Of a DNA stretch of 29,669 nucleotides, positions 8,131 to 16,300 are shown one piece after another. The stretch is from Candidatus Peribacterales bacterium. GTDB lineage: Bacteria; Patescibacteriota; Gracilibacteria; Peribacterales; Peribacteraceae. Position numbers and translations under genes: made by a program. Where the stretch lies: positions 1 to 29,669 of the forward strand of contig JAKFXO010000067.1 of the NCBI GenBank assembly GCA_021731345.1, written 5' to 3'. The notes below the pieces were generated by a model. The model was not told the DNA's origin. It did not search any database and was given only the letters and a program-made list of their open reading frames with translations. How positions within the stretch are numbered: position 1 is the first letter of the stretch; each line of letters opens with the position of its first letter.

Positions 8131-10185
8131 TCAGGCTCTTTTCAGTACTTTCACGATTCCTTTATTCGCGTCTACCTCGATCGTGTCACCATCCTTGATC
8201 ACGGACGTTGCGAGTTTTGTACTCATCACGCACGGCTTCTTCAGTTCGCGGGAAACGATGGCTGCATGACACGAGATGCCGCCCTCGTCGGTGACCATTG
8301 CAGCGCATTGTATGATAAGCGGCATGAGTGCAGGGGTGGAGTTAATGGAAACGAGAATATCGTTTTTATCGAAAGCGATGCCCTTGGGATTGTCGGTTAA
8401 GACAACCCTTGCCTTTCCTACGACCTTTCCTCGAAATGCAGTTTTTCCTTCGAGGATATCAGTGTGCTTTTTCGTGATGTTTTCCATCTTTAAGACCTCT
8501 GCTTCAATGCTTTTTGTCCATTCCACAGTTTCGTTCCCACCGACGTACGTGTAGATAAATCTCAGTCCTTTTTTCCTTTGGTGTATGCGGTATTCGAGCT
8601 GCGAGATATCTTTATCTCGGAGTTCTTGCACCGTCAAAAGCGACGCATCGTGAGGATCTGCTCCAAGTTTCTTTGCAAGACATTCGGCGTGAGGAGTGAC
8701 TATCTCTGCGAAGAAGCGGGGGTAGAGAGATTGTGCACGGAGGTGTTCTGCCGTATCACGCAGGGCTTTATCAGTCACTTGCAGCTCATCGAATTTTGCG
8801 AGGGTCAAGAAGGGCACAACGGTTGCATGGATAGCCATCTCGATCACGAGATCCATAGCCGTTTCAAAGTTTGGAACTGCTTTCCAGCCTTTCTTTAGTA
8901 TTTTCTCAGCCGCAGTGTTGAGTGCATTTCCTCTCTCAAAAATCTTTTGTAATTTCTTCGGATCATTCTGAACGATGTCGCTTGCCGCCACTTGCAAAGA
9001 TTCCATTTGCGTCTTTTCACGGTAGTAACGAACGACATCAGGATAGACCTCGAGGAACCGAGCTTCTGAATTCGTGACTCCTAAAGTATCAATGATATGT
9101 TTTGATCCATACCATTCTCGCCAGCACGATGAGCCAAGTAGGGTGAAGGGTCGAGTGATGTAATGGACCCAATCGATGTCTGTGGAATTTTTAGTGAGTT
9201 TTTTTACGACCCCTCTTTTGAGAATCTCTGTAGCAACTGTTGCTCCTAGAGTCGTGATCGGTCGACTTTGTAGTATGAACCAGCGACTTTTTGACCGCGC
9301 CCATTCGATATCAACAGGAAAGCCATAGTGTTTTTCTATCTTTGAGACGAGGCTTGCGAGTTCTTTCACCTCTTTTTCGGTGAGAGCAGGTTTTTCGCCA
9401 TCAGTTTTTTGAAGGTCGCGCCATTCGCTGCCTCCGCCTTTTTTCCGGAACAATCCTTTCATCTGAAGGTTAATCTGCGTATCAATAATTGTGTCGGTAT
9501 CTTTGCGGATGACGAAACTATCCGGTGTGATCGATCCGGAAACGATGGCTTCTCCAAGACCAAAACCTGCTTCGATGATGATTTGATTCCGATCTTGCGT
9601 CACCGGATGAACTGAAAACGCAATTCCTGATACTTCACTCTCTACCATCTCCTGCACGACGACTGCGACAGAGACTTTGGTCTTCTCCATATTCTTCTCG
9701 AAGCGATAGAAAATCGCACGCGGAGAGAAAAGTGATGCCCAGCATTTTTTTACGTTCGTGAGTACATCTTTCTCGGTCGTATTCAGGTGTGTTTCCAATT
9801 GTCCTGCCCACGCTGCTTCTGCGCTATCTTCGGCCGTGGCGCTGCTTCGCACAGCTACATACGTAGCTTTCATTTTTGCGTATTCAGAGTGAATCACTTC
9901 AGCGATGTCGTCTGGGATATCTGCTGCGGCGATGAGAGATTCAATTTTCTCTGAGGCATTTTCCACCGTGTGAATCGCTCGATGATCTACGGTGCTAAGA
10001 ATTGCATCAACTTCTGCATGAAGGTTTGCTGCTTTCATGAATCTTTCAAAGGCGTCAGTGAGTACGACAAAGCCGCCAGGTACAGGGATGCCTGCTTTGG
10101 TCATTTCACCGAGGGAGGCGCCTTTGCCGCCTGCAACGCTCACGTTCGTATTTGAGAGCGCCGAAATCCTACGGACGTACGCCAT
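8131..10185 (-). CDS. PEP-synthase-like phosphotransferase lacking the PEP-binding barrel
   Basis: A 684-residue protein. Residues 1-~320 are a PEP synthase/PPDK N-terminal ATP-binding domain (GGKGASLGEMTKAGIPVPGG, VRSSATAEDS, EAGFGLGEAIVSGSITPD, DIEWA). Residues ~320-580 are an alpha-helical region without the usual family. Residues ~590-684 are the swivelling phosphohistidine domain, with GGISCHAAIVSRE and the catalytic His at 640. The C-terminal TIM barrel that binds pyruvate in PpsA is absent (PpsA is ~800 residues). The layout ATP-grasp, middle domain, His domain is that of rifampicin phosphotransferase-like enzymes, so the phosphate acceptor is unknown and need not be pyruvate. TATACT sits 6 bases before the ATG. 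Confidence 0.8.
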   Translation of the reverse strand: MAYVRRISALSNTNVSVAGGKGASLGEMTKAGIPVPGGFVVLTDAFERFMKAANLHAEVDAILSTVDHRAIHTVENASEKIESLIAAADIPDDIAEVIHSEYAKMKATYVAVRSSATAEDSAEAAWAGQLETHLNTTEKDVLTNVKKCWASLFSPRAIFYRFEKNMEKTKVSVAVVVQEMVESEVSGIAFSVHPVTQDRNQIIIEAGFGLGEAIVSGSITPDSFVIRKDTDTIIDTQINLQMKGLFRKKGGGSEWRDLQKTDGEKPALTEKEVKELASLVSKIEKHYGFPVDIEWARSKSRWFILQSRPITTLGATVATEILKRGVVKKLTKNSTDIDWVHYITRPFTLLGSSCWREWYGSKHIIDTLGVTNSEARFLEVYPDVVRYYREKTQMESLQVAASDIVQNDPKKLQKIFERGNALNTAAEKILKKGWKAVPNFETAMDLVIEMAIHATVVPFLTLAKFDELQVTDKALRDTAEHLRAQSLYPRFFAEIVTPHAECLAKKLGADPHDASLLTVQELRDKDISQLEYRIHQRKKGLRFIYTYVGGNETVEWTKSIEAEVLKMENITKKHTDILEGKTAFRGKVVGKARVVLTDNPKGIAFDKNDILVSINSTPALMPLIIQCAAMVTDEGGISCHAAIVSRELKKPCVMSTKLATSVIKDGDTIEVDANKGIVKVLKRA

Positions 10186-10242
10186 AGCGGGAGTATACAG
10201 AAAGAGGCATCAGCCTGTAATCTAACCGCGCTTCTGCAGTCA

Positions 10243-10328
10243 GCCATGGTGGCGGAATGGTATACGCGCGCGACTCAAAATCGCGTTCTCGCAAGGGATT
10301 GAGGGTTCAAGTCCCTCCCATGGCACCA
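10243..10328 (+). tRNA. tRNA-Leu(CAA)
   Basis: An 86-base class II tRNA. The acceptor stem GCCATGG pairs with CCATGGC. The anticodon loop CTCAAAA sits on a CGCGA/TCGCG stem and gives anticodon CAA. There is a long variable arm, the T arm has GGTTCAAGTCC, and CCA is encoded. Unlike the other two tRNAs here it has no 5' copy leader. Confidence 0.95.
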
Positions 10329-10350
10329 ATAGGGTTTACTAGAAATCAAT

Positions 10351-10953
10351 ATGCCGAAAGAAATCAAAAACGTCGTTAAAAGCTTTAGGCATTTACTGAA
10401 AATCCTAAAGCCTTATGTGAAAGATTTTGAGTTAATGTTGAGAACAAAGAAATTTCCTGGTAGCTCGTTAAGTGCAATTGAGATGTGGGGTAATTGGTTA
10501 ATTTGCGCTGTAATTAGGAGGTATATTTCGGGTGATATCACTTTTGCTGATGACGAAGAAGGGGACGGAATCATTTTTGATAAAAGAGACGGAAGCACAC
10601 GTCAGACTGAACACGTGTCCGCTACCAATAATCCAAGCTCTCATGAGAGCTTGGCTTCAGGTGAGCAAAGGATCATCAATGCAATAAATAAAAAGATCTC
10701 AAAGGGTCCAAACTATGCAGCAGGCAACATATTGATAGCTTTTTTTGATGGTGCAGGAGAGTGGTATAGAAATAAGGTAAGAGAAGCGATCAATGGAAGG
10801 CATAACTTTTATAAAATTTATCTGATTGGATTACTAACAAGAGACAGTAGCGGTTATGCCTATTCCGTAACTGAGTTACATGAAAATGATTCAATAACCT
10901 TCAAAGTTCAGATTAACCACAATTTTACTCATTGGTCTGTTACAAAAATATAA
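10351..10953 (+). CDS. AT-rich orphan protein next to tRNA-Leu
   Basis: A 200-residue protein I do not recognise. It is soluble, with a basic N-terminal helix (residues 1-35), a central segment GDGIIFDKRDGSTRQTEHVSA (~72-92) and a mixed alpha/beta C-terminal half. Its base composition is clearly more AT-rich than all neighbours, its codon use differs (many AAA, TTA and ATA), and it begins 22 bases after a tRNA gene. All of this points to recent acquisition. No integrase, repeat of the tRNA 3' end, or partner gene is visible. A nuclease or defence role is conceivable from context but unsupported. A TACTAG hexamer lies 8 bases before the ATG. Confidence 0.7.
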   Translation: MPKEIKNVVKSFRHLLKILKPYVKDFELMLRTKKFPGSSLSAIEMWGNWLICAVIRRYISGDITFADDEEGDGIIFDKRDGSTRQTEHVSATNNPSSHESLASGEQRIINAINKKISKGPNYAAGNILIAFFDGAGEWYRNKVREAINGRHNFYKIYLIGLLTRDSSGYAYSVTELHENDSITFKVQINHNFTHWSVTKI

Positions 10954-10984
10954 GATTTGAATTATCCTTCGCTATCTACATCTG

Positions 10985-11644
10985 ATGCTTTCCCCAGATT
11001 TCGACTACCTTCGGCGTATCGAAGCGCGGACGAGTCCTGCAGCTCTTCTTTCTGAAGCAAAATTTCTCGATGCACAGACACTATTTTTCTCGGTCGTGGA
11101 ATCTCTCAAAGGTTCTGTCGATTTTGAGATCGCTGATATGCGTGAAGTGCACGCGGTTGCAGCACTCGGTGATGTGAAAGGTCTGAAAGTTCTCGACGTC
11201 GGCTGCGGCTCGACGGAGGAGTATGTGTTGGAGGATACGTTTCGTGATCGGTACCCGCCTTTTTTCGCTGAGATGCTCGCACGCCGTGGTGCTGACGTGA
11301 CGGGTACGGATATTCGTCCAAACCCGAAAGCTGGCTACAGACACCTCACACTCGATTGTACGAAAGAGAATTGGATGAAGTCATTTCGTGCTCCGTACGA
11401 CATCATCGCGTGCCTGAACATCTTTAATGCGCCGAAGAGTCCGTTTGAGCATGATGCTTCGTTGTGTGATCGGATCATGGATGACATGCGGAGTGTGCTG
11501 TCTCCCGACGGCATTCTCATCGTCACACTGCGTGATGATTTTTTTGCAGGGTCATCAAAGAAGAAAGCTCAGGACTATGTCGCATCAAAGCACTTTAAGC
11601 TTCTGCATCTCGATGGAAACTGTGCGTGGCTGAAGTCAGTCTAG
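10985..11644 (+). CDS. Class I SAM-dependent methyltransferase
   Basis: A 219-residue protein. The AdoMet-binding motif I is VLDVGCGSTEEY (~70-81), followed by motif II GADVTGTDIRPNP and motif IV-like APYDIIACLNIF. A later LSPDGILIVTLRDDFF strand completes the Rossmann methyltransferase fold. The substrate is unknown. The GC content returns to the window's average after the AT-rich gene upstream. The start is supported by a TATCTA hexamer 6 bases upstream. The stop overlaps that of the next, convergent gene within CTAG. Confidence 0.85.
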   Translation: MLSPDFDYLRRIEARTSPAALLSEAKFLDAQTLFFSVVESLKGSVDFEIADMREVHAVAALGDVKGLKVLDVGCGSTEEYVLEDTFRDRYPPFFAEMLARRGADVTGTDIRPNPKAGYRHLTLDCTKENWMKSFRAPYDIIACLNIFNAPKSPFEHDASLCDRIMDDMRSVLSPDGILIVTLRDDFFAGSSKKKAQDYVASKHFKLLHLDGNCAWLKSV

Positions 11645-11841
11645 GACTGCAGTTTACTCAGGTTTGCAGTGATCTTGTTTCGCTCTGCCTGCAGTTCTGC
11701 GATCTGCTTATCCATCTCTCCTCGATCTGCCAAAAGAATACTTTTTTCACGTTCAATGAGTGTGCGCTCCTCTGACTCAAGCTGCTTCATGCGGGACTCA
11801 AGGCCCCGTCGTTGCGATTCTAGTTCTTTGATATCGGCCAT
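11641..11841 (-). CDS. Small coiled-coil protein
   Basis: A 66-residue, highly charged protein (starts MADIKELESQRRGLESRMKQ) that is almost entirely one predicted coiled coil with Leu/Ile at heptad positions. No family can be assigned. Two upstream in-frame ATGs (at 11895 and 11862) would add up to 18 residues; I prefer 11841 because the added residues are not coil-like, but neither start has a convincing ribosome site. The frame is open much further upstream, through the oppositely oriented gene at 11938, but that part is a shadow. Confidence 0.55.
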   Translation of the reverse strand: MADIKELESQRRGLESRMKQLESEERTLIEREKSILLADRGEMDKQIAELQAERNKITANLSKLQS

Positions 11842-11937
11842 GGCAGAAAGGGGGAAATGCATTCCTAAGACGACTGTGCGGAAAAATTCTGTCATGAAAA
11901 CCTTGTGATTCCGGCTTAGGGTGTACCATTTCTGCAG

Positions 11938-12189
11938 ATGAAACTTTGGTTTCGTGCGAAAACCTACGGCTACGGATGGACGCCTGCGACGTGGCAGGGA
12001 TGGTTCGTGACGCTCGCGTACGTCGTCCTTACATGCGGAACTGCGTTTTTGCTCGATCTTCTTGGCGTTCCCGAAAAAACTGCAGTCACCATCTTCATTC
12101 CGCTCATCATTGCCTACACCGTGATTCTCCTTACTATCTGCGTGAAGACCGGAGAGTCCGCGAAATGGAGGTGGGGGAAGAAAGACTAA
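11938..12189 (+). CDS. Small two-helix membrane protein
   Basis: An 83-residue protein with two hydrophobic segments (about residues 22-42 and 49-68) between a polar N-terminal GYGWTPATWQGW motif and a short basic C-terminus. The GWxPxTWQGW signature recurs in small uncharacterised bacterial membrane proteins, so it is probably real and conserved, but its role is unknown. TACCAT ends 8 bases before the ATG. Its TAA overlaps the stop of the convergent phosphofructokinase gene by 3 bases (12187-12188 shared). Confidence 0.7.
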   Translation: MKLWFRAKTYGYGWTPATWQGWFVTLAYVVLTCGTAFLLDLLGVPEKTAVTIFIPLIIAYTVILLTICVKTGESAKWRWGKKD

Positions 12190-13310
12190 CCTTTCGAGGC
12201 GTCGTCGAGATTGTCGCGCGTGCGCTGGATCTGCTCGCGGATGTTTTTCGGCACGAGGCGCATGCCCATGGTCTCTTTGTCGTACAGATCCTCGGTGACG
12301 AAACGTCCTCCGTCGACTTCCGCAAGCGGCACGTCCGTGATCTTTCCATCCCTGAGCGCCACCATGCGTCCGTAGATTCCGTGGCATGCGAGGAGTCCCG
12401 CATGGGCTCCGAGACGTGAAGCGAACACGGCATCATGCGCTTTCGGCGCGCCGTTTCTCGCCTGATATCCGATGACCTGTTCCTGGGTTCCGAGCCCCGT
12501 CTGTTTCTTGATCATGTCGGCGAGCCTTGCGGCCGCTCCACGCATCTTGCCGTGGCCGAATGCGTCTTTGTCGTTTTTATCTTCGCCGAAATATCCTTCG
12601 GAGATGGCGATGACGGCCGATCGCGCGGGGCGTCCGTTCGCGCCTTTCTCGTGGTACACCTCATTGATGCGGTCCATGAGAGTCTGTTCGTCGATGGGGA
12701 ATTCCGGAATGAGTGTGATGTCCGCTCCGCCCGCCTCGCCGCCGTGGAGCGTGATCCATCCGGCGCTGCGGCCCATCACTTCCACGACCGCGACGCGGCT
12801 CATGGATTCCGCGTCCGTGCGCATGTCGCGGATCATGTTCGCGGCTCTGTCGCATGCACTCTCAAATCCGAACGTACGGTCAGTACCGACCACGTCATTG
12901 TCGATGGTTTTCGGCACGCCGAGCGCTTGAATGACGCCCGCTTCGTGGAGTTGGCGCGCTTGGCCCAGCGTGTCGTCGCCGCCGATGGCAATGATGCCGG
13001 TGAGTCCGTAGGCCTTTGCTGTATCGGCGACTTTGCTGAATTGATCGGGCTTGATCTTTGTACGCGAGCTTCGCAGCGTCGTGCCGCCGGCGCTCAGGAG
13101 ATCATGAAGCTCGCGGCGAGACATCCCGCTCAAGTCGATGGCATCGGGACTGACGTCCAACATGCCTTTCCAGCCGTCTGGAATACCGATGGCTCGGTGT
13201 CCGTTTGCTTTGAGCTCGCGTGCGGCTGTGGAAAGCACGGCGTTGAGCCCGGGGGCGATGCCGCCTCCGGTGAAAATTCCGACGGTCTGTTTCTCAGTGG
13301 GTGAATTCAT
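12186..13310 (-). CDS. pfp: 6-phosphofructokinase, predicted pyrophosphate-dependent
   Basis: A 374-residue PFK-family enzyme that phosphorylates fructose 6-phosphate. Seen in the protein: FTGGGIAPGLNAVL (12-26), AIGGDDTLG (108-116), PKTIDNDVVGTD (133-144), VVEVMGRSAGW and VIGYQARNGAP. E. coli ATP-PFK has GGDG and PGTIDND. Asp in place of the second Gly (residue 113) and Lys in PKTIDND (134) are the established hallmarks of PPi-using enzymes. The gene is visibly more GC-rich than its neighbours, which may mean transfer. I start at MNSPTEK (13310), the conserved beginning of the fold; the upstream extension is not family-like. GATAGT lies 9 bases before it. Confidence 0.9.
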   Translation of the reverse strand: MNSPTEKQTVGIFTGGGIAPGLNAVLSTAARELKANGHRAIGIPDGWKGMLDVSPDAIDLSGMSRRELHDLLSAGGTTLRSSRTKIKPDQFSKVADTAKAYGLTGIIAIGGDDTLGQARQLHEAGVIQALGVPKTIDNDVVGTDRTFGFESACDRAANMIRDMRTDAESMSRVAVVEVMGRSAGWITLHGGEAGGADITLIPEFPIDEQTLMDRINEVYHEKGANGRPARSAVIAISEGYFGEDKNDKDAFGHGKMRGAAARLADMIKKQTGLGTQEQVIGYQARNGAPKAHDAVFASRLGAHAGLLACHGIYGRMVALRDGKITDVPLAEVDGGRFVTEDLYDKETMGMRLVPKNIREQIQRTRDNLDDASKG

Positions 13311-13414
13311 AGGAGGCGGACTATCCCATCCGCGGTTTTCGCGCGCAAGCATTTCACTGCGTGCGGTCTTCGTGTGCTCTCCGCAGAGCGAAAATTGAGC
13401 TGTATGATGAGTCC

Positions 13415-14176
13415 ATGCGCATAGCTTCACTCTCACCAGCCGTGACGGAAATCCTGTTTGCGCTCGAACAGCAGAAGAAAATCGTCTGTACTGACAAATT
13501 CAGTGACTATCCGGATGCTGCCAAAGCGCTTCCAAAAATTCCCGAGCATCAGAAGATCGACCCTGAAGCTCTCGGGGTTTTTACACCGGAGATCGTCTTC
13601 ACCTCAACGCTCGTGCAGGCCAAACTTGCTGAGCATTTGAAGGCGTCAGACTTTGCCGTCATTCACCAAGACCCTCGATCGATAGGGGATTTGTACGAGA
13701 ATATTCGCAGTATCGGCATGCTTTTGGATTGTTCACCGAGGGCAAACGCACTCGTGGAAACACTGCAGCATGGTTTCAATGATACGAAGCGAAAGTCCGG
13801 CCTGCTTTCACGCAAGCCGCGCGTCTACGTCGAGGAGTGGCACAACCCTCCTATGGTGAGTGGCAATTGGGTGCCTGATCTCATCAAGCTTGCTGGTGGT
13901 ATTCCGCTGCCACTAGCCCCGGGAAGCGCGAGTAGGGAAGTGAGTTTGCAGGAAATTCAGGCGTTCGATCCTGATCTCATCGTCCTCAGTATTTGCGGAG
14001 CCGGAAGTTTGGCGAACAAAGAATTGCTCACGAAACGCGCAGGGTGGGCGGAGCTTCGCGCGGTGCAAGAAAATCATCTGTTTGTGATTGATGATTCCCT
14101 CCTCAATCGTCCGGGCCCTAGGCTCACTGAAGGAGCGAAAAGATTTTTTGGATGGATATTTCAGGTGCTGCACTGA
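13415..14176 (+). CDS. BtuF/FhuD-like helical-backbone binding protein without signal peptide
   Basis: A 253-residue protein of the periplasmic-binding-protein class III fold (as in BtuF). It opens with MRIASLSPAVTEILFALEQ and continues VCTDKFSDYPDAA, LPKIPEHQKIDPEAL and PEIVFTS, the usual N-lobe, then a long backbone helix and a C-lobe (VYVEEWHNPPMVSGNWVPDLIKLAGG). Such proteins bind cobalamin, haem or ferric chelates for ABC importers. There is no signal peptide or lipobox, and no permease or ATPase nearby, so it is probably cytosolic with an uncertain ligand. TATGAT lies 6 bases before the chosen ATG; an upstream ATG at 13361 is less likely. Confidence 0.8.
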   Translation: MRIASLSPAVTEILFALEQQKKIVCTDKFSDYPDAAKALPKIPEHQKIDPEALGVFTPEIVFTSTLVQAKLAEHLKASDFAVIHQDPRSIGDLYENIRSIGMLLDCSPRANALVETLQHGFNDTKRKSGLLSRKPRVYVEEWHNPPMVSGNWVPDLIKLAGGIPLPLAPGSASREVSLQEIQAFDPDLIVLSICGAGSLANKELLTKRAGWAELRAVQENHLFVIDDSLLNRPGPRLTEGAKRFFGWIFQVLH

Positions 14177-14211
14177 TTTACATTTGTGAGTGAAAACGGC
14201 ATGATCACGGC

Positions 14212-15132
14212 ATGGAGGACGTCATCATCATTGGCCTCGGTTGCGCTGGTTACACCGCCGCCATTTACAGTGCGCGCTATAAGCTGAAGACGTTTCTCGT
14301 CGGTGCTGAAGCCGGAGGCATGGGCAACACGGCGGCTGAAGTGGGCAACTGGCCTGGTGAGATCGAGATTCGCGGTCCCGATTTGATGGATAAGTTCAAG
14401 GCGCATGCAACGAGCTTCAAAGAGGTGACACTCAAGATTGCGTACGTGAAAGACATCCAAAAAATCGACGGTGGTTTTCGTGTGTTCATGGAAGGGGATC
14501 AGACTGTTGACGGTAAGACAGTGATCTTCGCAACGGGCTCCAATAAGCGCCATCTCGGTATTCCTGGTGAAACCGAATTCTCGGGAAAAGGTGTGACGTA
14601 CTGCGCAACGTGTGATGCGTTCTTCTATCGAAACAAAACTGTTGCTGTGATCGGAGGAGGGGATAGCGCAGTGGAAGGCGCAGCAATAGCGGCGCAGGTA
14701 GCGGCCAAGGTGTACTTGGTGCACAGGAAAAATTCGTTCCGTGCAGAACCATTTTGGGTGGAGAAAGTGAAAGAGAAGAAGAACGTCGAGTTCGTGCTTG
14801 AGCGTAACGTCCTTGAGGTTCACGGGGACAAGAAAGTGACGGGTATCAAGCTTGATCAGCCATGGAACGGTTCTGACATGCTCACGGTTGATGGTGTCTT
14901 CATTGAGATCGGTTCCAATCCGGCGATCGATCTTCCACTGAAACTTGGATGTGAGATTGATGAAAAAGGATTCATGAAAGTCGACGAAGCACAGCGTTCC
15001 TCTGTCCCGGGTATTTTCGGTGCCGGAGACCTGACGAGCGGCTCAAACCACTTCGCGCAGTTTACGACGGCCGCTGGAGAGGGAACTGTTGCGGCAAACA
15101 GCGCATTCAACTTTCTTCAGTCAGGACACTAA
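14212..15132 (+). CDS. trxB: Thioredoxin reductase-like flavoprotein
   Basis: A 306-residue FAD/NADPH pyridine nucleotide-disulfide oxidoreductase. It has the FAD motif GLGCAGYTAA (8-17), the redox pair CATC (Cys131, Cys134), an NADPH Rossmann motif IGGGDSAVEGA with the HRKNSFRA basic patch, and the C-terminal FAD segment GIFGAGDLTSG. Length and order match TrxB, which passes electrons from NADPH to thioredoxin in the cytosol. A small oddity is an extra Cys inside the FAD loop and AEVGNWPG where VENFPG is usual. A hexamer CATGAT lies 6 bases before the ATG. The EamA gene starts 12 bases after its stop and is probably cotranscribed. Confidence 0.92.
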   Translation: MEDVIIIGLGCAGYTAAIYSARYKLKTFLVGAEAGGMGNTAAEVGNWPGEIEIRGPDLMDKFKAHATSFKEVTLKIAYVKDIQKIDGGFRVFMEGDQTVDGKTVIFATGSNKRHLGIPGETEFSGKGVTYCATCDAFFYRNKTVAVIGGGDSAVEGAAIAAQVAAKVYLVHRKNSFRAEPFWVEKVKEKKNVEFVLERNVLEVHGDKKVTGIKLDQPWNGSDMLTVDGVFIEIGSNPAIDLPLKLGCEIDEKGFMKVDEAQRSSVPGIFGAGDLTSGSNHFAQFTTAAGEGTVAANSAFNFLQSGH

Positions 15133-15144
15133 ACCGACGACTCT

Positions 15145-16038
15145 ATGTGGTTTCCACTGACAATGCTTTCGGCATTCGGATGGGCGATTATCAACGTGGG
15201 AAATTCCACGCTCGTCGCAAAATTTCAGAAAAGTCCGTCACTACTTTTGTGGTCGCAGACATTTGTGAGCATGATTTTTCTTGGAGTGATTGCATGTTTT
15301 TACGATATTCGTACGCCATGGGCGTACACCATTTTCCCCATGGCGGCTCTCGCGTACTTCGGAGACATCCTCTTCTTCTGGATCCTCGATAAGCTTGATG
15401 TATCTGTTGTGAATGCGGCGTGGGCGATTCTTGCCGTGTATATGAGCATCGTCGGATTTCTGTTCTTTGGTGAGGTGTGGACGATGCAGCAACTTGCAGG
15501 AGCTGCCCTCGTTCTCGTCGGAGTCTTCACGCTGTCGTTCTTCAGTCGTCAGATCACGTTTGGTCGCACGATCTTCCTTCTCGCACTCCTCGCCATTACC
15601 TACGTGCCTGCGTATGGCATGCGCAAGGCAGCACTGCACGCTGGCGTGCCTGTGATTCCAGTTCTCTTCTGGACGGTACTCGGCCGTGACTCCATCGCGT
15701 TCGTTGCTCCACTGCTCATTCCGTCTCAGCGTCGCAATATCATAAAGACTCTTCCGACCTGCGGCCCAATGTTCTTTTTTCTCATCGCCGCAGTCATTTG
15801 CTGTTTTTACGTTGCCGAGTTTGCCCTCACCTTTGCGTACCAGTCTGGGCCGGTATCTCTTATCTCCGTTGTTGGGAATATTCAGCCGTTCTTCGTCATT
15901 TTCCTTGCGTGGGCAGTTGCGTATTTTCTGCCATCTCTAGCGGCAAAAGAGGTTTTCACGCAGCGTAGTATGACCGTAAAAATAGGTTCCTTTTCGATCG
16001 TCTTCATTGGACTTGCACTCCTAGGGGTCTCAACGTAA
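15145..16038 (+). CDS. EamA/DMT-family transporter
   Basis: A 297-residue membrane protein with about ten transmembrane helices arranged as two five-helix halves, as in EamA drug/metabolite transporters. Typical elements are the N-terminal MLSAFGWAIINVGNSTLV, AWAILAVYMSIVGFLFFGEVW in the first half, and SLISVVGNIQPFFVIFLAWAV in the second. The substrate cannot be told. It follows trxB by 12 bases and precedes a small zinc-ribbon gene by 12, so the three may form an operon. Confidence 0.85.
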   Translation: MWFPLTMLSAFGWAIINVGNSTLVAKFQKSPSLLLWSQTFVSMIFLGVIACFYDIRTPWAYTIFPMAALAYFGDILFFWILDKLDVSVVNAAWAILAVYMSIVGFLFFGEVWTMQQLAGAALVLVGVFTLSFFSRQITFGRTIFLLALLAITYVPAYGMRKAALHAGVPVIPVLFWTVLGRDSIAFVAPLLIPSQRRNIIKTLPTCGPMFFFLIAAVICCFYVAEFALTFAYQSGPVSLISVVGNIQPFFVIFLAWAVAYFLPSLAAKEVFTQRSMTVKIGSFSIVFIGLALLGVST

Positions 16039-16050
16039 ACTGCCCCAGCT

Positions 16051-16248
16051 ATGCCAAGAGGTAAAGCCACTGTCTACGCCGGCTACTGTGAAACCTGCAA
16101 CACGCGGATCGGTTCGTTCCGTGTGATGAAGTCCAAGAAAGCAGATTTCCGCAAACTCAAGAAATTCTGCTGGATTTGCACGATTCCGGGCAACAAGCAC
16201 GGTTCGAGGCAGAACATCAAACTCAAGGAAGAGAAGCACTCGAGCTAA
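16051..16248 (+). CDS. Small zinc-ribbon protein, bL33-like
   Basis: A 65-residue basic protein with two CxxC pairs (YCETCN near residue 13 and FCWICT near 39), separated by a Lys-rich stretch SKKADFRKLKK. This spacing and the basic, strand-turn-strand pattern resemble ribosomal protein bL33 with its zinc ribbon. The second knuckle (CWIC) and the C-terminal extension (about 20 residues) are atypical, so it might instead be another RNA-binding ribbon protein. TAAACT ends 9 bases before the ATG, so it may have its own leaderless promoter within the putative operon. Confidence 0.6.
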   Translation: MPRGKATVYAGYCETCNTRIGSFRVMKSKKADFRKLKKFCWICTIPGNKHGSRQNIKLKEEKHSS

Positions 16249-16300
16249 TTCACTATCTCGTACTCGTGGTCAGTTCTTTTTTGCGGTACGCTGATTCCCG

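Noticed and set aside
10243..10953. Integrated element at tRNA-Leu
   Set aside because: No integrase and no repeat of the tRNA 3' end downstream of the AT-rich gene were found, so only gene acquisition is suggested, not an element.
11842..12387. N-terminal extension of the small coiled-coil gene to 248 residues
   Set aside because: It crosses two other genes, has low-complexity His/Arg-rich sequence and no promoter; only the last 66-84 residues are plausible.
12435..13304. A 289-residue plus-strand frame
   Set aside because: It is exactly antisense to the phosphofructokinase gene, which has clear family motifs; the high GC explains the long open shadow.
14161..14823. A 220-residue minus-strand frame
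   Set aside because: It is antisense to thioredoxin reductase and shows no motif.
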